Of a stretch of DNA of 20,682 nt, positions 1 to 7,335 are shown piece after piece. Source of the DNA: Chloroflexota bacterium (GTDB lineage: Bacteria; Chloroflexota; Anaerolineae; Caldilineales; Caldilineaceae); assembly GCA_003577005.1 (NCBI GenBank), contig QEUW01000092.1, positions 1-20,682 on the forward strand. Reading direction: 5' to 3'. The number at the start of each line of letters is the position of its first letter. The first letter of the stretch is position 1. The translations under genes and the position numbers were made by a program. The notes beneath the pieces are model-generated. The model saw nothing but the letters and a program-made list of their open reading frames with translations, was not told where the DNA came from and made no database searches.

Positions 1-26
1 CCCAGGATCACAAAAATAATCCTGGG
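1..26. repeat. Perfect 8-bp hairpin at window edge
   Basis: CCCAGGAT (1-8) and ATCCTGGG (19-26) are perfect inverse complements around a 10-nt A-rich loop. No T-tract follows on the plus strand. On the minus strand it could end a transcript from the hsp20 side, but the sequence beyond it lies outside the window. Confidence 0.45.
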
Positions 27-158
27 GCAAAGAATGAATAAAAATTTATGTGAACGCCACTGGTGCTGCGGTCGAGCAGCCCGCGACGGTTGTTAACGCT
101 GGCGGCTGGAGGCTACCGGAACGAAAAGCAGCAGCCTCCACCTCTAGACCGAGCTCTG

Positions 159-215
159 TTTGAAAACCGGAGTTACTCGAAGGAGTAAGCATCTTCGCAA
201 AGTCCGGTTTTCAAA
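159..215. repeat. Nested inverted repeat downstream of hsp20
   Basis: TTTGAAAACCGGA (159-171) pairs perfectly with TCCGGTTTTCAAA (203-215), a 13-bp stem. Inside the loop a second hairpin forms from TTACTC (173-178) and GAGTAA (183-188) around GAAG. It lies 36 nt beyond the remnant hsp20 stop on the minus strand, so it may act as its transcript end, but neither strand has a clear T-tract. It may equally be a dispersed palindromic element. Other small hairpins lie close by: GCTGC/GCAGC (65-69/76-80) and TGGAGGCT/AGCCTCCA (107-114/133-140). Confidence 0.5.
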
Positions 216-219
216 GCAA

Positions 220-241
220 CCGCAGTATAGCCGCAGTATAG
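220..241. repeat. Tandem 11-bp direct repeat
   Basis: CCGCAGTATAG occurs twice back to back at 220-230 and 231-241, just beyond the remnant hsp20 stop codon (252-254). Function unknown; it could be a simple slippage duplication. Confidence 0.6.
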
Positions 242-251
242 ATCGTCTCGG

Positions 252-660
252 TTACTTGGCTACGACCTTGATCTGCTTTGGCTTGATCTCCTCAGCCTTG
301 GGCAGACGCAGGGTCAGGATGCCGTTGCTATACTCAGCCTGGATCGCCTCGCTGTTGACCGGCTGCTTCACCGGTAGGAGCCGGGAAGCGACCGCGGATG
401 GTCAACTCTTCGCCCTCCATCGTCACTTCGACCTCTTCGGGATTGACGCCGGGCAGATACGCCTGAAGGGTGAAGCTCTCTTCATCTGCCCATACATCGA
501 GCGGGAGAGTGGCCTTGAACTCAGCCGGTCTGCCATTGCCGTTGCCGTTCCCCTCGCTGCCACCGTTGCGGGCGTAGTCGTAAGGTGTAAAGATACGGTC
601 GACTGTACGGGCAAAGTTGGCAAAATCTCGTGCCATTGTGTTGTAGGTGTGAGTCTTCAT
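252..660 (-). pseudogene. hsp20: hsp20 small heat-shock protein gene, deleted and frameshifted
   Basis: Small heat-shock proteins (Hsp20/alpha-crystallin) are ATP-independent cytosolic chaperones. The reading frame from ATG 658-660 gives a flexible N-terminus, a Gly/Asn-rich stretch (residues 33-43), then a typical first half of the alpha-crystallin domain (ADEESFTLQAYLPGVNPEEV, then EGEELTIRGR). The frame then runs off into unrelated residues and stops at 334. The second half of the domain is intact in another frame (LPVKQPVNSEAIQAEYSNGI, LTLRLPKAEEIKPKQIKV) and ends at TAA 252-254. The central segment that normally joins TIRGR to the GRFxRxLxLP strand (about 20 residues) is absent, so a deletion that also changed frame best explains it. 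A recombination between the two Gly-Arg segments is possible. A ribosome site (AAAGGA) precedes the ATG. The 108-residue product would lack half the fold. An assembly error is the alternative. Confidence 0.72.
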
Positions 661-697
661 CGCGTCGTTTCCTTTCGGTCACTGATAAGCTAGGCTG

Positions 698-726
698 GAT
701 AAGTGCCCTGCATATTCGTTTAGCAA
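698..726 (-). promoter_or_regulatory. Candidate promoter for hsp20
   Basis: On the minus strand TTGCTA (721-726) and CTTATC (698-703) are spaced by 17 nt, a fair match to a sigma-70 type promoter, and lie about 40 nt before the ATG. No recognisable CIRCE heat-shock operator was seen. Weak evidence based on spacing and base match only. Confidence 0.22.
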
Positions 727-850
727 GGCATGAAGCATTTGAATACTATGCAGCTACAATAACCGATGAATGTTAGCTGTGCGCATACAGAGTGTTATCG
801 CCAAATAAGTTTTCTGTGAGATTTCTGTTAGCGCGCTATCAAAGGTAAGC

Positions 851-891
851 AAGGGAGCGAGACTCTTGTTGAACAGCCTCGCTTCCCTTTT
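851..891. terminator. Hairpin at the stop of the BON-domain gene
   Basis: AAGGGAGCGAG (851-861) pairs with CTCGCTTCCCTT (878-889) with one bulged T. The arm overlaps the TAA stop of the minus-strand BON gene (890-892). On the minus strand the stem is followed by a T-rich but interrupted stretch; on the plus strand it is followed by TTTTA. It is probably the transcript end of the BON gene and may work in both directions. Confidence 0.45.
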
Positions 892-1174
892 AGACGATAT
901 CCGCCGTTTTATGTTCAACACCACGAGAGACAGCCGATTGGCGTGTACAAAGCCGGGGCTGCACAACCCGCTGGCCGGCGGCGCGCCGGGCAAGCCGGAT
1001 CGCCAACTGTACGGCGTGGTCGTCATGCGCCCAGCCGTCGAGGATGATGCCTTGCAGATGCGCAATCACGTTGATCTGCGCCGTCGCGCCGCCGAGGAGC
1101 GGGTGGGCAGCCAATGCATCGCGCACACGCCACGCCGCCACAGGGTCGGTGGTGGTGATATGAACTTTGACCAT
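890..1174 (-). CDS. Small BON-like domain protein
   Basis: A 94-residue protein. Residues about 16-75 follow the BON pattern: an initial helix (WRVRDALAAHPLLGGA), a hydrophobic strand (INVIAHLQ), the L-x-G turn (GIILDGWAHDD), then a helix (AVQLAIRLARR) and a V-x-P strand. BON domains (OsmY and others) are thought to bind phospholipid or support envelope proteins, but this copy has no signal peptide, so its site of action is unclear. The ATG at 1172-1174 is preceded by GAGGG at a good distance. The C-terminal 20 residues are polar and unstructured. It stands alone between hsp20 and the two-component operon, in the same direction as both. The domain call is by pattern, not by search. Confidence 0.6.
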   Translation of the reverse strand: MVKVHITTTDPVAAWRVRDALAAHPLLGGATAQINVIAHLQGIILDGWAHDDHAVQLAIRLARRAAGQRVVQPRLCTRQSAVSRGVEHKTADIV

Positions 1175-1339
1175 TGCTACCCTCGCTCATGCGAACCGCT
1201 GGCCCCATGCCTTCAATTTCAGAGAGAGCAGTCCACAACGCAACTATTCAAAAAATGACTTACTCAGAGGATAGCAAGAATTTATTGGAAGGGCATCAGC
1301 GTCCCATATGAGGTTTGTTAGTGTTAGAAGGGGACGCCG

Positions 1340-1999
1340 TCAACCCAAGCCGGCGTTGCGCGCCCGGATGATAGCCTGGGCGCGGTCCGCCACCTGGAGT
1401 TTGCTAAAGATGTTGGAGACGTGGTTGCGCACGGTCTTGAGGCTGATGACCAGCCGGCGGGCAATTTCGCCGTTGTCGTGGCCCTGGGCGATCAGTTCGA
1501 GCACCTCGTGCTCGCGTCCGGTCAGTTCGGGAAAGAGCGCGGGGGGTTCCGCTGGCGGTGTGGCAAAGAAGTGCATCAGCCGCTGGGCAATGGCCGGGCC
1601 AAAAAGCGCTTCGCCACGAGCTACTGCCCGGATGGTCCGGAGCATCTCGTCCTGGTCGGCGCCTTTGAGCACATAGCCGCGCGCACCGGCGCGCATGGCG
1701 GCAAAGACCGAATCGTTGTCCTCGAACATAGTGACCATGACCACGCCGATGTGGGGGCTGGTGTGGATGATCCGCCGCGTCGCCTCGATGCCGTTGACGT
1801 CCGGCATCTGAATGTCCATGAGCACGACGTCGGGCTGGAGTTCGGCTGCTTGGGCGATGGCCTCTTCACCGGTGGCTGCCTCCCCCGCTATGACCATACC
1901 GGGGATCGAGTTAAGCAACGCACGCAGCCCGTTGCGGAAGAGCGTGTGATCGTCAGCGATCAGAATGCGGATGGGTTCGGAAAGAGGATTGGGTTGCAT
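1340..1999 (-). CDS. NarL/FixJ-family response regulator
   Basis: A 219-residue two-domain response regulator. Receiver domain (about 10-130): acidic pair D16-D17, phospho-acceptor D62 in VVLMDIQMP, T90 and K112 (YVLKGA), all the conserved switch residues. After a Pro-rich linker (148-156) comes a LuxR-type DNA-binding domain (about 158-213) with the standard LTGREHEVLELIAQG and helix-turn-helix EIARRLVISLKTVRNHVSNI. It would bind DNA as a dimer after phosphorylation. It lies 13 nt downstream of the sensor kinase stop in the same operon, so that kinase is the likely partner. No strong ribosome site precedes the ATG (AGAG only), which suggests translational coupling to the kinase. The regulated genes cannot be told from the window; the neighbouring membrane genes are candidates only by position. 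Confidence 0.95.
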   Translation of the reverse strand: MQPNPLSEPIRILIADDHTLFRNGLRALLNSIPGMVIAGEAATGEEAIAQAAELQPDVVLMDIQMPDVNGIEATRRIIHTSPHIGVVMVTMFEDNDSVFAAMRAGARGYVLKGADQDEMLRTIRAVARGEALFGPAIAQRLMHFFATPPAEPPALFPELTGREHEVLELIAQGHDNGEIARRLVISLKTVRNHVSNIFSKLQVADRAQAIIRARNAGLG

Positions 2000-2012
2000 C
2001 GTCTGCTCTGTG

Positions 2013-5000
2013 TTATCTCATGGTCATAAAATTTAGCGGTAGGATGGCCAAAACCTGTGTTCCATTGCCAGCCGCTGATTCGATGAAGCAACTGCCCCCC
2101 AACTCCGCCGCCCGTTCGCGCATAGAAGCGAATCCCACGCCAGCCTGGGGCAGCGCTGGCAACCCCACGCCATCGTCATTGATTTCGAGGATCAGCGACG
2201 ATAGATGGTGGACGATGGCGCCTTGCGCCCACTGCGTGAAAGACGATGGACTATTATTGCCTATTGTCTCTCGCCCATCGTCCAACTGCAACCGCACGGT
2301 ACAATGGCGGGCCTGGGCATGGCGCAGCACATTGGTGATGGCTTCGAGCGCGATGCGATAGGCGGCCACCTCGACAGCGGCGGGCAAGGGTGGCAGTTGC
2401 TCCGGCGCTTCGACCTGAAAGTGCAAACCATGGGTTCCGGTGCATGCGGCCGTATACTCGCGCAGCGCCGAGACCAGCCCCAACTGGTCCAGCGCCGGTG
2501 GCCGCAGGTCATAGACCAAACGGCGAATGTCGGCGATGGCGGCCTGCATCTCTACTTTCACATCATCCAACAGTTGCTGGGACGCTGCCGGGTCGCTTTG
2601 CAGCAGGTTGCGGGCGGCATCCACCTTCAGGCTCAACGTTGCCAGTTGGGGGCCGAGGCCGTCGTGCAGGTCGCGACGCAGCCGACGTCGCTCTTCCTCC
2701 CGCGCTGTGACCAGCCGTTCGCGCGATTGTTGCAGATCGGCCGTCAGCCGTGCGGCGTGGGCGGCGGCCCCGGCGTGGTGGGCGATCTCCTGGATCAGCC
2801 GGTGGTCGGCTGGACTGAGTTCTTCGCCGGGGCTGCGCGGGGCAGTGCGCAACTCGCCTACCAGCTCGCGTTGATAAAGCAGCGGAATCGTTTCAACACT
2901 CCCGATCGGCTCGCCGTAGAGGGCGGCCACGCGTAGTTCGTCGCCTTGTTTGAGCACAATTGCTGCATGGGGGAGCTTGAGCGCATGGCAGATCGTCTCG
3001 ACCAGCGTCGCCAGGATCATTTCCGGTGTGGTGGTGGCCTCCAGCCGTTTACCCAACGCGGCCAGCACAGTGACAGGGTCATCGCGTTGGCCGTACATCA
3101 GCCGGTTGACAGCCTGTTGCAACCGCTGGCGCAGCGGCTGAAAGAGGATGGCGATCAACCCGGTAGCCAACGCAGAGAGCAAGAGGTTGCCGCCGACCTG
3201 GATAAACAGGCTCAACATCCCCACGATGACGACGTAGAGGGCAGCAATCGCTGCCGTCATGGCGCTGTATACGAGCGTTCGCTGGAGAACGAGCCGGATG
3301 TCCCACAGTTGCGAACGCAAGATCGCCAGCGTCAGGCTCAAGGGAATCAGCAAGAAGGCCAGCGCGTGGAGGCTATCTGATATCAGATAGAAGAGCGGCC
3401 CGGAAGGCCACGGCTGCCCCAGCGCCGGGCGGACAAAATTGAGATAGGACGCAAAACCGGCAAACCAGAGCGCATAGCCGGTCCACCCAACGAGCGCCCA
3501 CTGCGTCTGGCGGCGCTCACTGGCGCTGGAGACACGGCGATAGCGGTAGATCTGTGCGCCCGCTCCCAGCGTCATGACGGCTATGAACAGGGGTATGGCA
3601 ACGGTCCACCAATCTCCGACCAGTCCGGAGAGCCAGGATAGCGTTGAGACTTTATAGAAGGCGAACGGCAGCAAAGCAACCCAGCCGATAAAAAACGCCC
3701 ACACTGGTATGGCCCAACGCGGCACGAAGCGGCCATTCGGAAAGATGAACAGGAGCGTCACCAAAATCGTGTAGGCGATGAATTCACAGGCAAACTCAAA
3801 GCCGCCCCAGCCCGGCAACACGGTATCCCCACTTTCAAAGCCCATGGCGATGGCGCCCAGAAAGGTCACCGAAACGAGCAGCGCAATCCAGTCATCCGAC
3901 TTGTGCCAAAAGATGAGCAACGCCGCACCAAAACAGACCAAAATCGCCATCACGACACCGGCGGTCTGCAACCAGGCATAGCCGGCCAACGACAAACCCA
4001 GCGCCGGCAAGCGCGCCGCCTCGGCAGGATTCAGACGCGAGCCGTAACATTCAATATCCCTGCAAACGGTGCTGAGCCGCTCGAACCGGTAGGGTAAATT
4101 GACGATCACAAAGACGAGCATCAGCCCGGCAAATCCCACCCAGCCGGCGCGCACCAGCGCCAACCATCGGCCGGTGATGCGTGTGGGAGCGCCGTCTGTG
4201 AAGCGATCTGTGGCTGGCTGGCCGGCAACAGTGCGAGTCAACGGCGGGGGGGTGGTCACTACGGCAGCCAACGGCCGGCTGCGGTCAATGGCGCGACGCA
4301 GCGGAGGGTAGAGAAAGGGCGTCAGCCCCGCCGTCATGACGCCGGCCAGCAGGGCGATGTTCACGCCGCTGTCGGCGTTGAGGACGGTGTTCAACAGGCC
4401 CACGGTGAGCGCATAAAGCCCCAGCACCAGCGCCGTCAAAACACCGTACACGAGTGTCCGGTTGATGAGCAGGTCGATCTCCCACAGCCGGTAGCGGAAG
4501 ATGGAAAAGGCCATGGTCAGCGGGATCAGCGGCATGGCGAGTGTCAAGAGCACGCCCCCGACCGCGTTCTGCACCGCACTCGACGGCCAGAGCGGGTCGG
4601 CGACCAGTTGCAGCAAGGCGACGAACAGGACCGCACCAAGCCCGAAGAGCACCCATTTGACTTGCTGGCGTTCTACGGGTGTCGCGAGCCGCCGGTACCG
4701 GTAGATCTGGCTGCCCAGCGCCAGGAGTAGCGCCGCCAACATCGCCAGGATCATCGTGATCCAGGGCGCCTCGCTGTCGCTCATGCCCAGCCGCCACAGC
4801 CACTGTTGCACCATTGGCGACCAGAAGCTAAAGATAATCACTACCACAGCGCCGGCTACCCAACCTGTCCATCGGGGAACAAACTGGCCGTTGGGAAAGA
4901 GAAAGAAGATCAGAACCAGGCTAGACATCACCAGCGGCGGGACCAGATACGGCATCCAGGGTGTGGCTGCCAGGAGCCAATGGGGGTAACGCACGGCGGT

Positions 5001-5381
5001 CAGGTCGTTGCCAATCTGGAAAATGCCCATCAAAAGCAACAGCGCCGACACGACCAGCGCCGCGGGGTCGCTCCACTTGCGCCAGGCGATCAGCAGCGCT
5101 ACGCCGAGAAAAATGGTCGCTGATAGCAGCTTGAGCGCAACCAGAAGCTGTACATAGCTCTCGAACGCCATCACGCGCACCACGGCATCCTGCGCTTCCT
5201 GCACGCCCCATGAATAGTATGTGTCCCGGAGCAGGTGCGGCAGAAGAGCATGTAGGATGATCGCGGTCAGCAGCGCCACGGCCAGCCACGCCAGCCGCGC
5301 CACCCAGCGCCACAGGATGGGTTCTCGCAGAATCACGCGCAAGCTCGGGTTCATGGTGCTATTGTACCGCACTTTCGGCAT
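2013..5381 (-). CDS. NarL-type membrane sensor histidine kinase with duplicated sensor module
   Basis: A 1122-residue sensor kinase, far longer than the usual 400-700. The first 760 residues are two tandem copies of a polytopic membrane module. Copy 1 (about 30-365) and copy 2 (about 408-750) each have FPNGxFVPRW (162-171; 547-556), QIYRYRR followed by an E-R-Q/R-Q-x-x-W segment (225-243; 610-628), and LWxI-x(5)-RTLVY (299-312; 692-705), with many hydrophobic helices. A GAF-like domain follows (about 770-875). Then come a coiled segment and the HisKA_3 dimerisation helix with phospho-acceptor H906 (RRDLHDGLGPQL) and a HATPase domain with N1017 (EAITNVLRHA) and DDGVGL (1069-1074). Residues about 1034-1062 are an in-frame insertion coded by a 7-nt repeat array. 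Start: ATG 5381 has a GGCGG ribosome-like site; Met10 (5354) is an alternative. The kinase should phosphorylate the response regulator encoded next. The signal it senses is unknown. Confidence 0.93.
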   Translation of the reverse strand: MPKVRYNSTMNPSLRVILREPILWRWVARLAWLAVALLTAIILHALLPHLLRDTYYSWGVQEAQDAVVRVMAFESYVQLLVALKLLSATIFLGVALLIAWRKWSDPAALVVSALLLLMGIFQIGNDLTAVRYPHWLLAATPWMPYLVPPLVMSSLVLIFFLFPNGQFVPRWTGWVAGAVVVIIFSFWSPMVQQWLWRLGMSDSEAPWITMILAMLAALLLALGSQIYRYRRLATPVERQQVKWVLFGLGAVLFVALLQLVADPLWPSSAVQNAVGGVLLTLAMPLIPLTMAFSIFRYRLWEIDLLINRTLVYGVLTALVLGLYALTVGLLNTVLNADSGVNIALLAGVMTAGLTPFLYPPLRRAIDRSRPLAAVVTTPPPLTRTVAGQPATDRFTDGAPTRITGRWLALVRAGWVGFAGLMLVFVIVNLPYRFERLSTVCRDIECYGSRLNPAEAARLPALGLSLAGYAWLQTAGVVMAILVCFGAALLIFWHKSDDWIALLVSVTFLGAIAMGFESGDTVLPGWGGFEFACEFIAYTILVTLLFIFPNGRFVPRWAIPVWAFFIGWVALLPFAFYKVSTLSWLSGLVGDWWTVAIPLFIAVMTLGAGAQIYRYRRVSSASERRQTQWALVGWTGYALWFAGFASYLNFVRPALGQPWPSGPLFYLISDSLHALAFLLIPLSLTLAILRSQLWDIRLVLQRTLVYSAMTAAIAALYVVIVGMLSLFIQVGGNLLLSALATGLIAILFQPLRQRLQQAVNRLMYGQRDDPVTVLAALGKRLEATTTPEMILATLVETICHALKLPHAAIVLKQGDELRVAALYGEPIGSVETIPLLYQRELVGELRTAPRSPGEELSPADHRLIQEIAHHAGAAAHAARLTADLQQSRERLVTAREEERRRLRRDLHDGLGPQLATLSLKVDAARNLLQSDPAASQQLLDDVKVEMQAAIADIRRLVYDLRPPALDQLGLVSALREYTAACTGTHGLHFQVEAPEQLPPLPAAVEVAAYRIALEAITNVLRHAQARHCTVRLQLDDGRETIGNNSPSSFTQWAQGAIVHHLSSLILEINDDGVGLPALPQAGVGFASMRERAAELGGSCFIESAAGNGTQVLAILPLNFMTMR
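2198..2284. repeat. In-frame heptamer array inside the kinase ATPase domain
   Basis: Read on the plus strand, three 7-nt units lie at 2198-2218 (ACGATAG, ATGGTGG, ACGATGG), and six at 2243-2284 (ACGATGG, ACTATTA, TTGCCTA, TTGTCTC, TCGCCCA, TCGTCCA). GACGATGG (2242-2249) is complementary to CCATCGTC (2275-2282). The 87 nt code for 29 residues placed between LQLDDG and LILEINDDGVGL, where HATPase domains normally have a tight turn. Confidence 0.75.
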
Positions 5382-5410
5382 GGATGATCCGCCTAATTTG
5401 GGGAACCAGG

Positions 5411-5440
5411 CTGTTTGATGCCCCGGCCTGGGGCAAACAG
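5411..5440 (-). terminator. Hairpin after the 194-residue membrane protein gene
   Basis: CTGTTT (5411-5416) pairs with AAACAG (5435-5440), and GCCCC (5420-5424) with GGGGC (5430-5434), with a three-base bulge on one side. It sits 4 nt beyond the TGA stop (5445-5447) on the minus strand and before the kinase gene. No clear T-tract, so the terminator call is tentative. Confidence 0.4.
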
Positions 5441-5444
5441 TTCA

Positions 5445-6029
5445 TCATCTTGAAGCAGTGGCTGGAGCAGGGTTGCTGGAATCCTGCCATAAACGGTAGC
5501 CCAACAGCACCCAGCCGGCACCATAGAGCCCAGCCAGCAGTTCGGTGAGATGTGCAGGCCATGAGACAGGCAAGGTCCCTGGGTCGATCATCCAGCTTGG
5601 TATGTAGAGCACTGTCATCAGCGGCGGCAGGGTGTTCCAGCGTGACAATCGTTTCTCTCCCAGATTGGCGACGCTGAAGACCGCCAGCCCAAGCGACGTA
5701 ATCATCTCACCGAGGATCACAAACAAAAAGAGCGACATCACGGTCACGACCAGACTGAATAGGGTGACGCCAAAAAGCCCCAATGCCATCATCAATTTAC
5801 CGGCCAATAGTGCTAACAGGCCGATCTTCACACCACTGCCCGCTTGTTCTGACGCTAGCAGGGTGAGCAGCGCAACGGCAAAACCCACTGCCGCCACCCC
5901 CAACAGACTAAACCACAGACGTGGCGGCCCTTCGCCACCCACGACAAACCACCAAAAGTGGAAACAAGCCCAGATGGCGCCACCCATCATGGCTGCTATG
6001 CCGGCCCACTCGTTGCGCAGTGGTATCAT
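5445..6029 (-). CDS. Polytopic membrane protein, unknown function
   Basis: A 194-residue, strongly hydrophobic protein that I do not recognise. Hydrophobic segments at about 11-31, 38-60, 68-90, 92-120 and 160-180 suggest five or six membrane helices, with a possible short one near 135-148. The first segment is rich in aromatic residues (ACFHFWWFVV). No catalytic motif or metal-binding pattern stands out. A strong ribosome site (GGAGGGAGGA) precedes the ATG at 6027-6029. It follows the 372-residue membrane protein gene by 54 nt in the same direction and is likely co-transcribed with it; a hairpin after its stop may separate it from the kinase operon. Confidence 0.8.
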   Translation of the reverse strand: MIPLRNEWAGIAAMMGGAIWACFHFWWFVVGGEGPPRLWFSLLGVAAVGFAVALLTLLASEQAGSGVKIGLLALLAGKLMMALGLFGVTLFSLVVTVMSLFLFVILGEMITSLGLAVFSVANLGEKRLSRWNTLPPLMTVLYIPSWMIDPGTLPVSWPAHLTELLAGLYGAGWVLLGYRLWQDSSNPAPATASR

Positions 6030-6083
6030 TCCTCCCTCCGTACAGACCTGGTATGAAGCACAGACGAGATTTCCATATCGCGG

Positions 6084-7202
6084 CTATAGTTTCCGGGCTC
6101 GCTTGCCGGTTGCGAGTAGTGCTAATGGACAAAGCAGCCACGGCCACAGGTAGAGCGGCACAACGAACGTGGTGTGGAACGCACTCACCCGGCGCAACTG
6201 CAAACCGGGGATCAACAGAACGGTCGCCCACATGAGCAGAAAGGCGACAAGAGCAAGCCCAATGCCGCTTGCTAGCCATACGCTCGTCGGGGGTTCGATT
6301 GGGATACTCAGCCGGCCAAACCGTCGATACAGCACACCGGTTGCACCAAGCAAGGTCAACATCGCCAGCGCCCAGACTAACCATTCGCTGTGCCCGCCGG
6401 CACTTGTATCCAGCATGCCTGGCAACAGGGTACCGCCTGGTAATATGAGACCACCAAACAAGAGCAAACCTATGGCTACCCCCTGCGCAGGGCGGCTGCG
6501 CAATCCACGCGCAAAAAGTGTTGCACAGAGCGCACAATACGAGAGGGCGAACAGAACCGCAATGATGCTATGCATCTCCTGGATGGCGCCGTACTCGACC
6601 CCGAGCGCCAGGTACAGGCGTTGAACTGCCCCCGGTGTACGTATGTATCTATCAGACCCGGCGATCATCCGTACCAGAGCAAAGACAAAGGCCAGGCTAA
6701 AGAGGCCAAACCACCATCCTGCCACCGGCTGCACCCGAACAAAACGATGTTCGACCCGCTCTAGCAGACCGGCCACCACCACGCCATAGACCACGCCAAT
6801 CGGCGCAAACAGAGCGGCGCCGATAACCGGCGAGACGATACCAAGCTCCCCTTCGCTTGTGCGAAAGAAGGGGATACATATCAGCATCGCCAACACAACA
6901 CCGTACAGCAATCCTTTTGTTGGGTAGCGTCCAGGCAGCCACCGCCGGACCATCAGGTAGGGAAAGACCGCGATGAGTCCCAGGAGCGCAAAGATGATAA
7001 GAATGCCAATCGTGCCCATCACACTAAATTCCGGTCGTTCGCCGGCGATGATCGCCACGACCCGCATGGCGATTCGAGCCATCGCACCTGCTACCATCCC
7101 ACCCACAAGCCCGGCCAGCCCCCCTGCCATCACCGTGCTCGGGTTGACCGACCACTGTACCAACGAAGAAGATAAAGCACGAACCGTTTCACCTGCAGCC
7201 AT
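6084..7202 (-). CDS. Large polytopic membrane protein, unknown function
   Basis: A 372-residue integral membrane protein with about nine or ten hydrophobic segments (about 24-52, 62-84, 97-115, 122-146, 160-180, 208-230, 240-262, 274-292, 308-332, 344-364). The first helix is Gly/Ala/Met-rich (GLAGLVGGMVAGAMARIAMR), a pattern I associate loosely with uncharacterised Chloroflexota membrane proteins. No transporter signature, catalytic residue set or ligand motif is evident. AAGGAG lies 7 nt before the ATG at 7200-7202. Upstream, across a 7-nt repeat block, is the DUF4399-like lipoprotein gene; downstream is another membrane protein gene. The three share a strand and probably a transcript. A role linked to the envelope is all that can be inferred. 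Confidence 0.82.
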   Translation of the reverse strand: MAAGETVRALSSSLVQWSVNPSTVMAGGLAGLVGGMVAGAMARIAMRVVAIIAGERPEFSVMGTIGILIIFALLGLIAVFPYLMVRRWLPGRYPTKGLLYGVVLAMLICIPFFRTSEGELGIVSPVIGAALFAPIGVVYGVVVAGLLERVEHRFVRVQPVAGWWFGLFSLAFVFALVRMIAGSDRYIRTPGAVQRLYLALGVEYGAIQEMHSIIAVLFALSYCALCATLFARGLRSRPAQGVAIGLLLFGGLILPGGTLLPGMLDTSAGGHSEWLVWALAMLTLLGATGVLYRRFGRLSIPIEPPTSVWLASGIGLALVAFLLMWATVLLIPGLQLRRVSAFHTTFVVPLYLWPWLLCPLALLATGKRARKL

Positions 7203-7220
7203 ATCCTTGCTCCTTGTTTA

Positions 7221-7335
7221 GGATGGGATTGGGGGAGATTGGTTGAGATGGGAGACGTTGGCTACTGGCATAGGGTTGCGTTCGCACTATCAAGTCGCTC
7301 AGTCTCTTCCGTATCCCCCAATCTCCAATCTCACC
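7221..7335. repeat. Heptamer-type repeat block with complementary arms
   Basis: Between the lipoprotein gene and the 372-residue membrane protein gene. Right arm units CCCCCAA, TCTCCAA, TCTCACC (7315-7335) have a 7-nt period; the left arm (7221-7255) has related G-rich units such as TTGGGGG and AGATTGG. GATTGGGGGA (7227-7236) is a perfect inverse complement of TCCCCCAATC (7314-7323). The TGA stop of the lipoprotein gene (7331-7333, minus strand) lies inside the right arm. Confidence 0.75.

Noticed and set aside
159..215. Nested hairpin considered as an integron attC site
   Set aside because: The expected GTTRRRY/RYYYAAC core pair at the ends is absent and there is no integrase or cassette arrangement.
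160..693. 177-residue plus-strand open frame
   Set aside because: It is antisense to the well-supported hsp20 remnant, has no recognisable domain, and its start lies in a hairpin.
866..1258. 130-residue plus-strand open frame
   Set aside because: Antisense to the BON-like gene, which has a better ribosome site and a recognisable domain pattern.
1298..1338. Possible terminator after the response regulator (GCGTCCC/GGGACGC)
   Set aside because: Only a 7-bp stem with a 25-nt loop and no T-tract; too weak to list as a feature.
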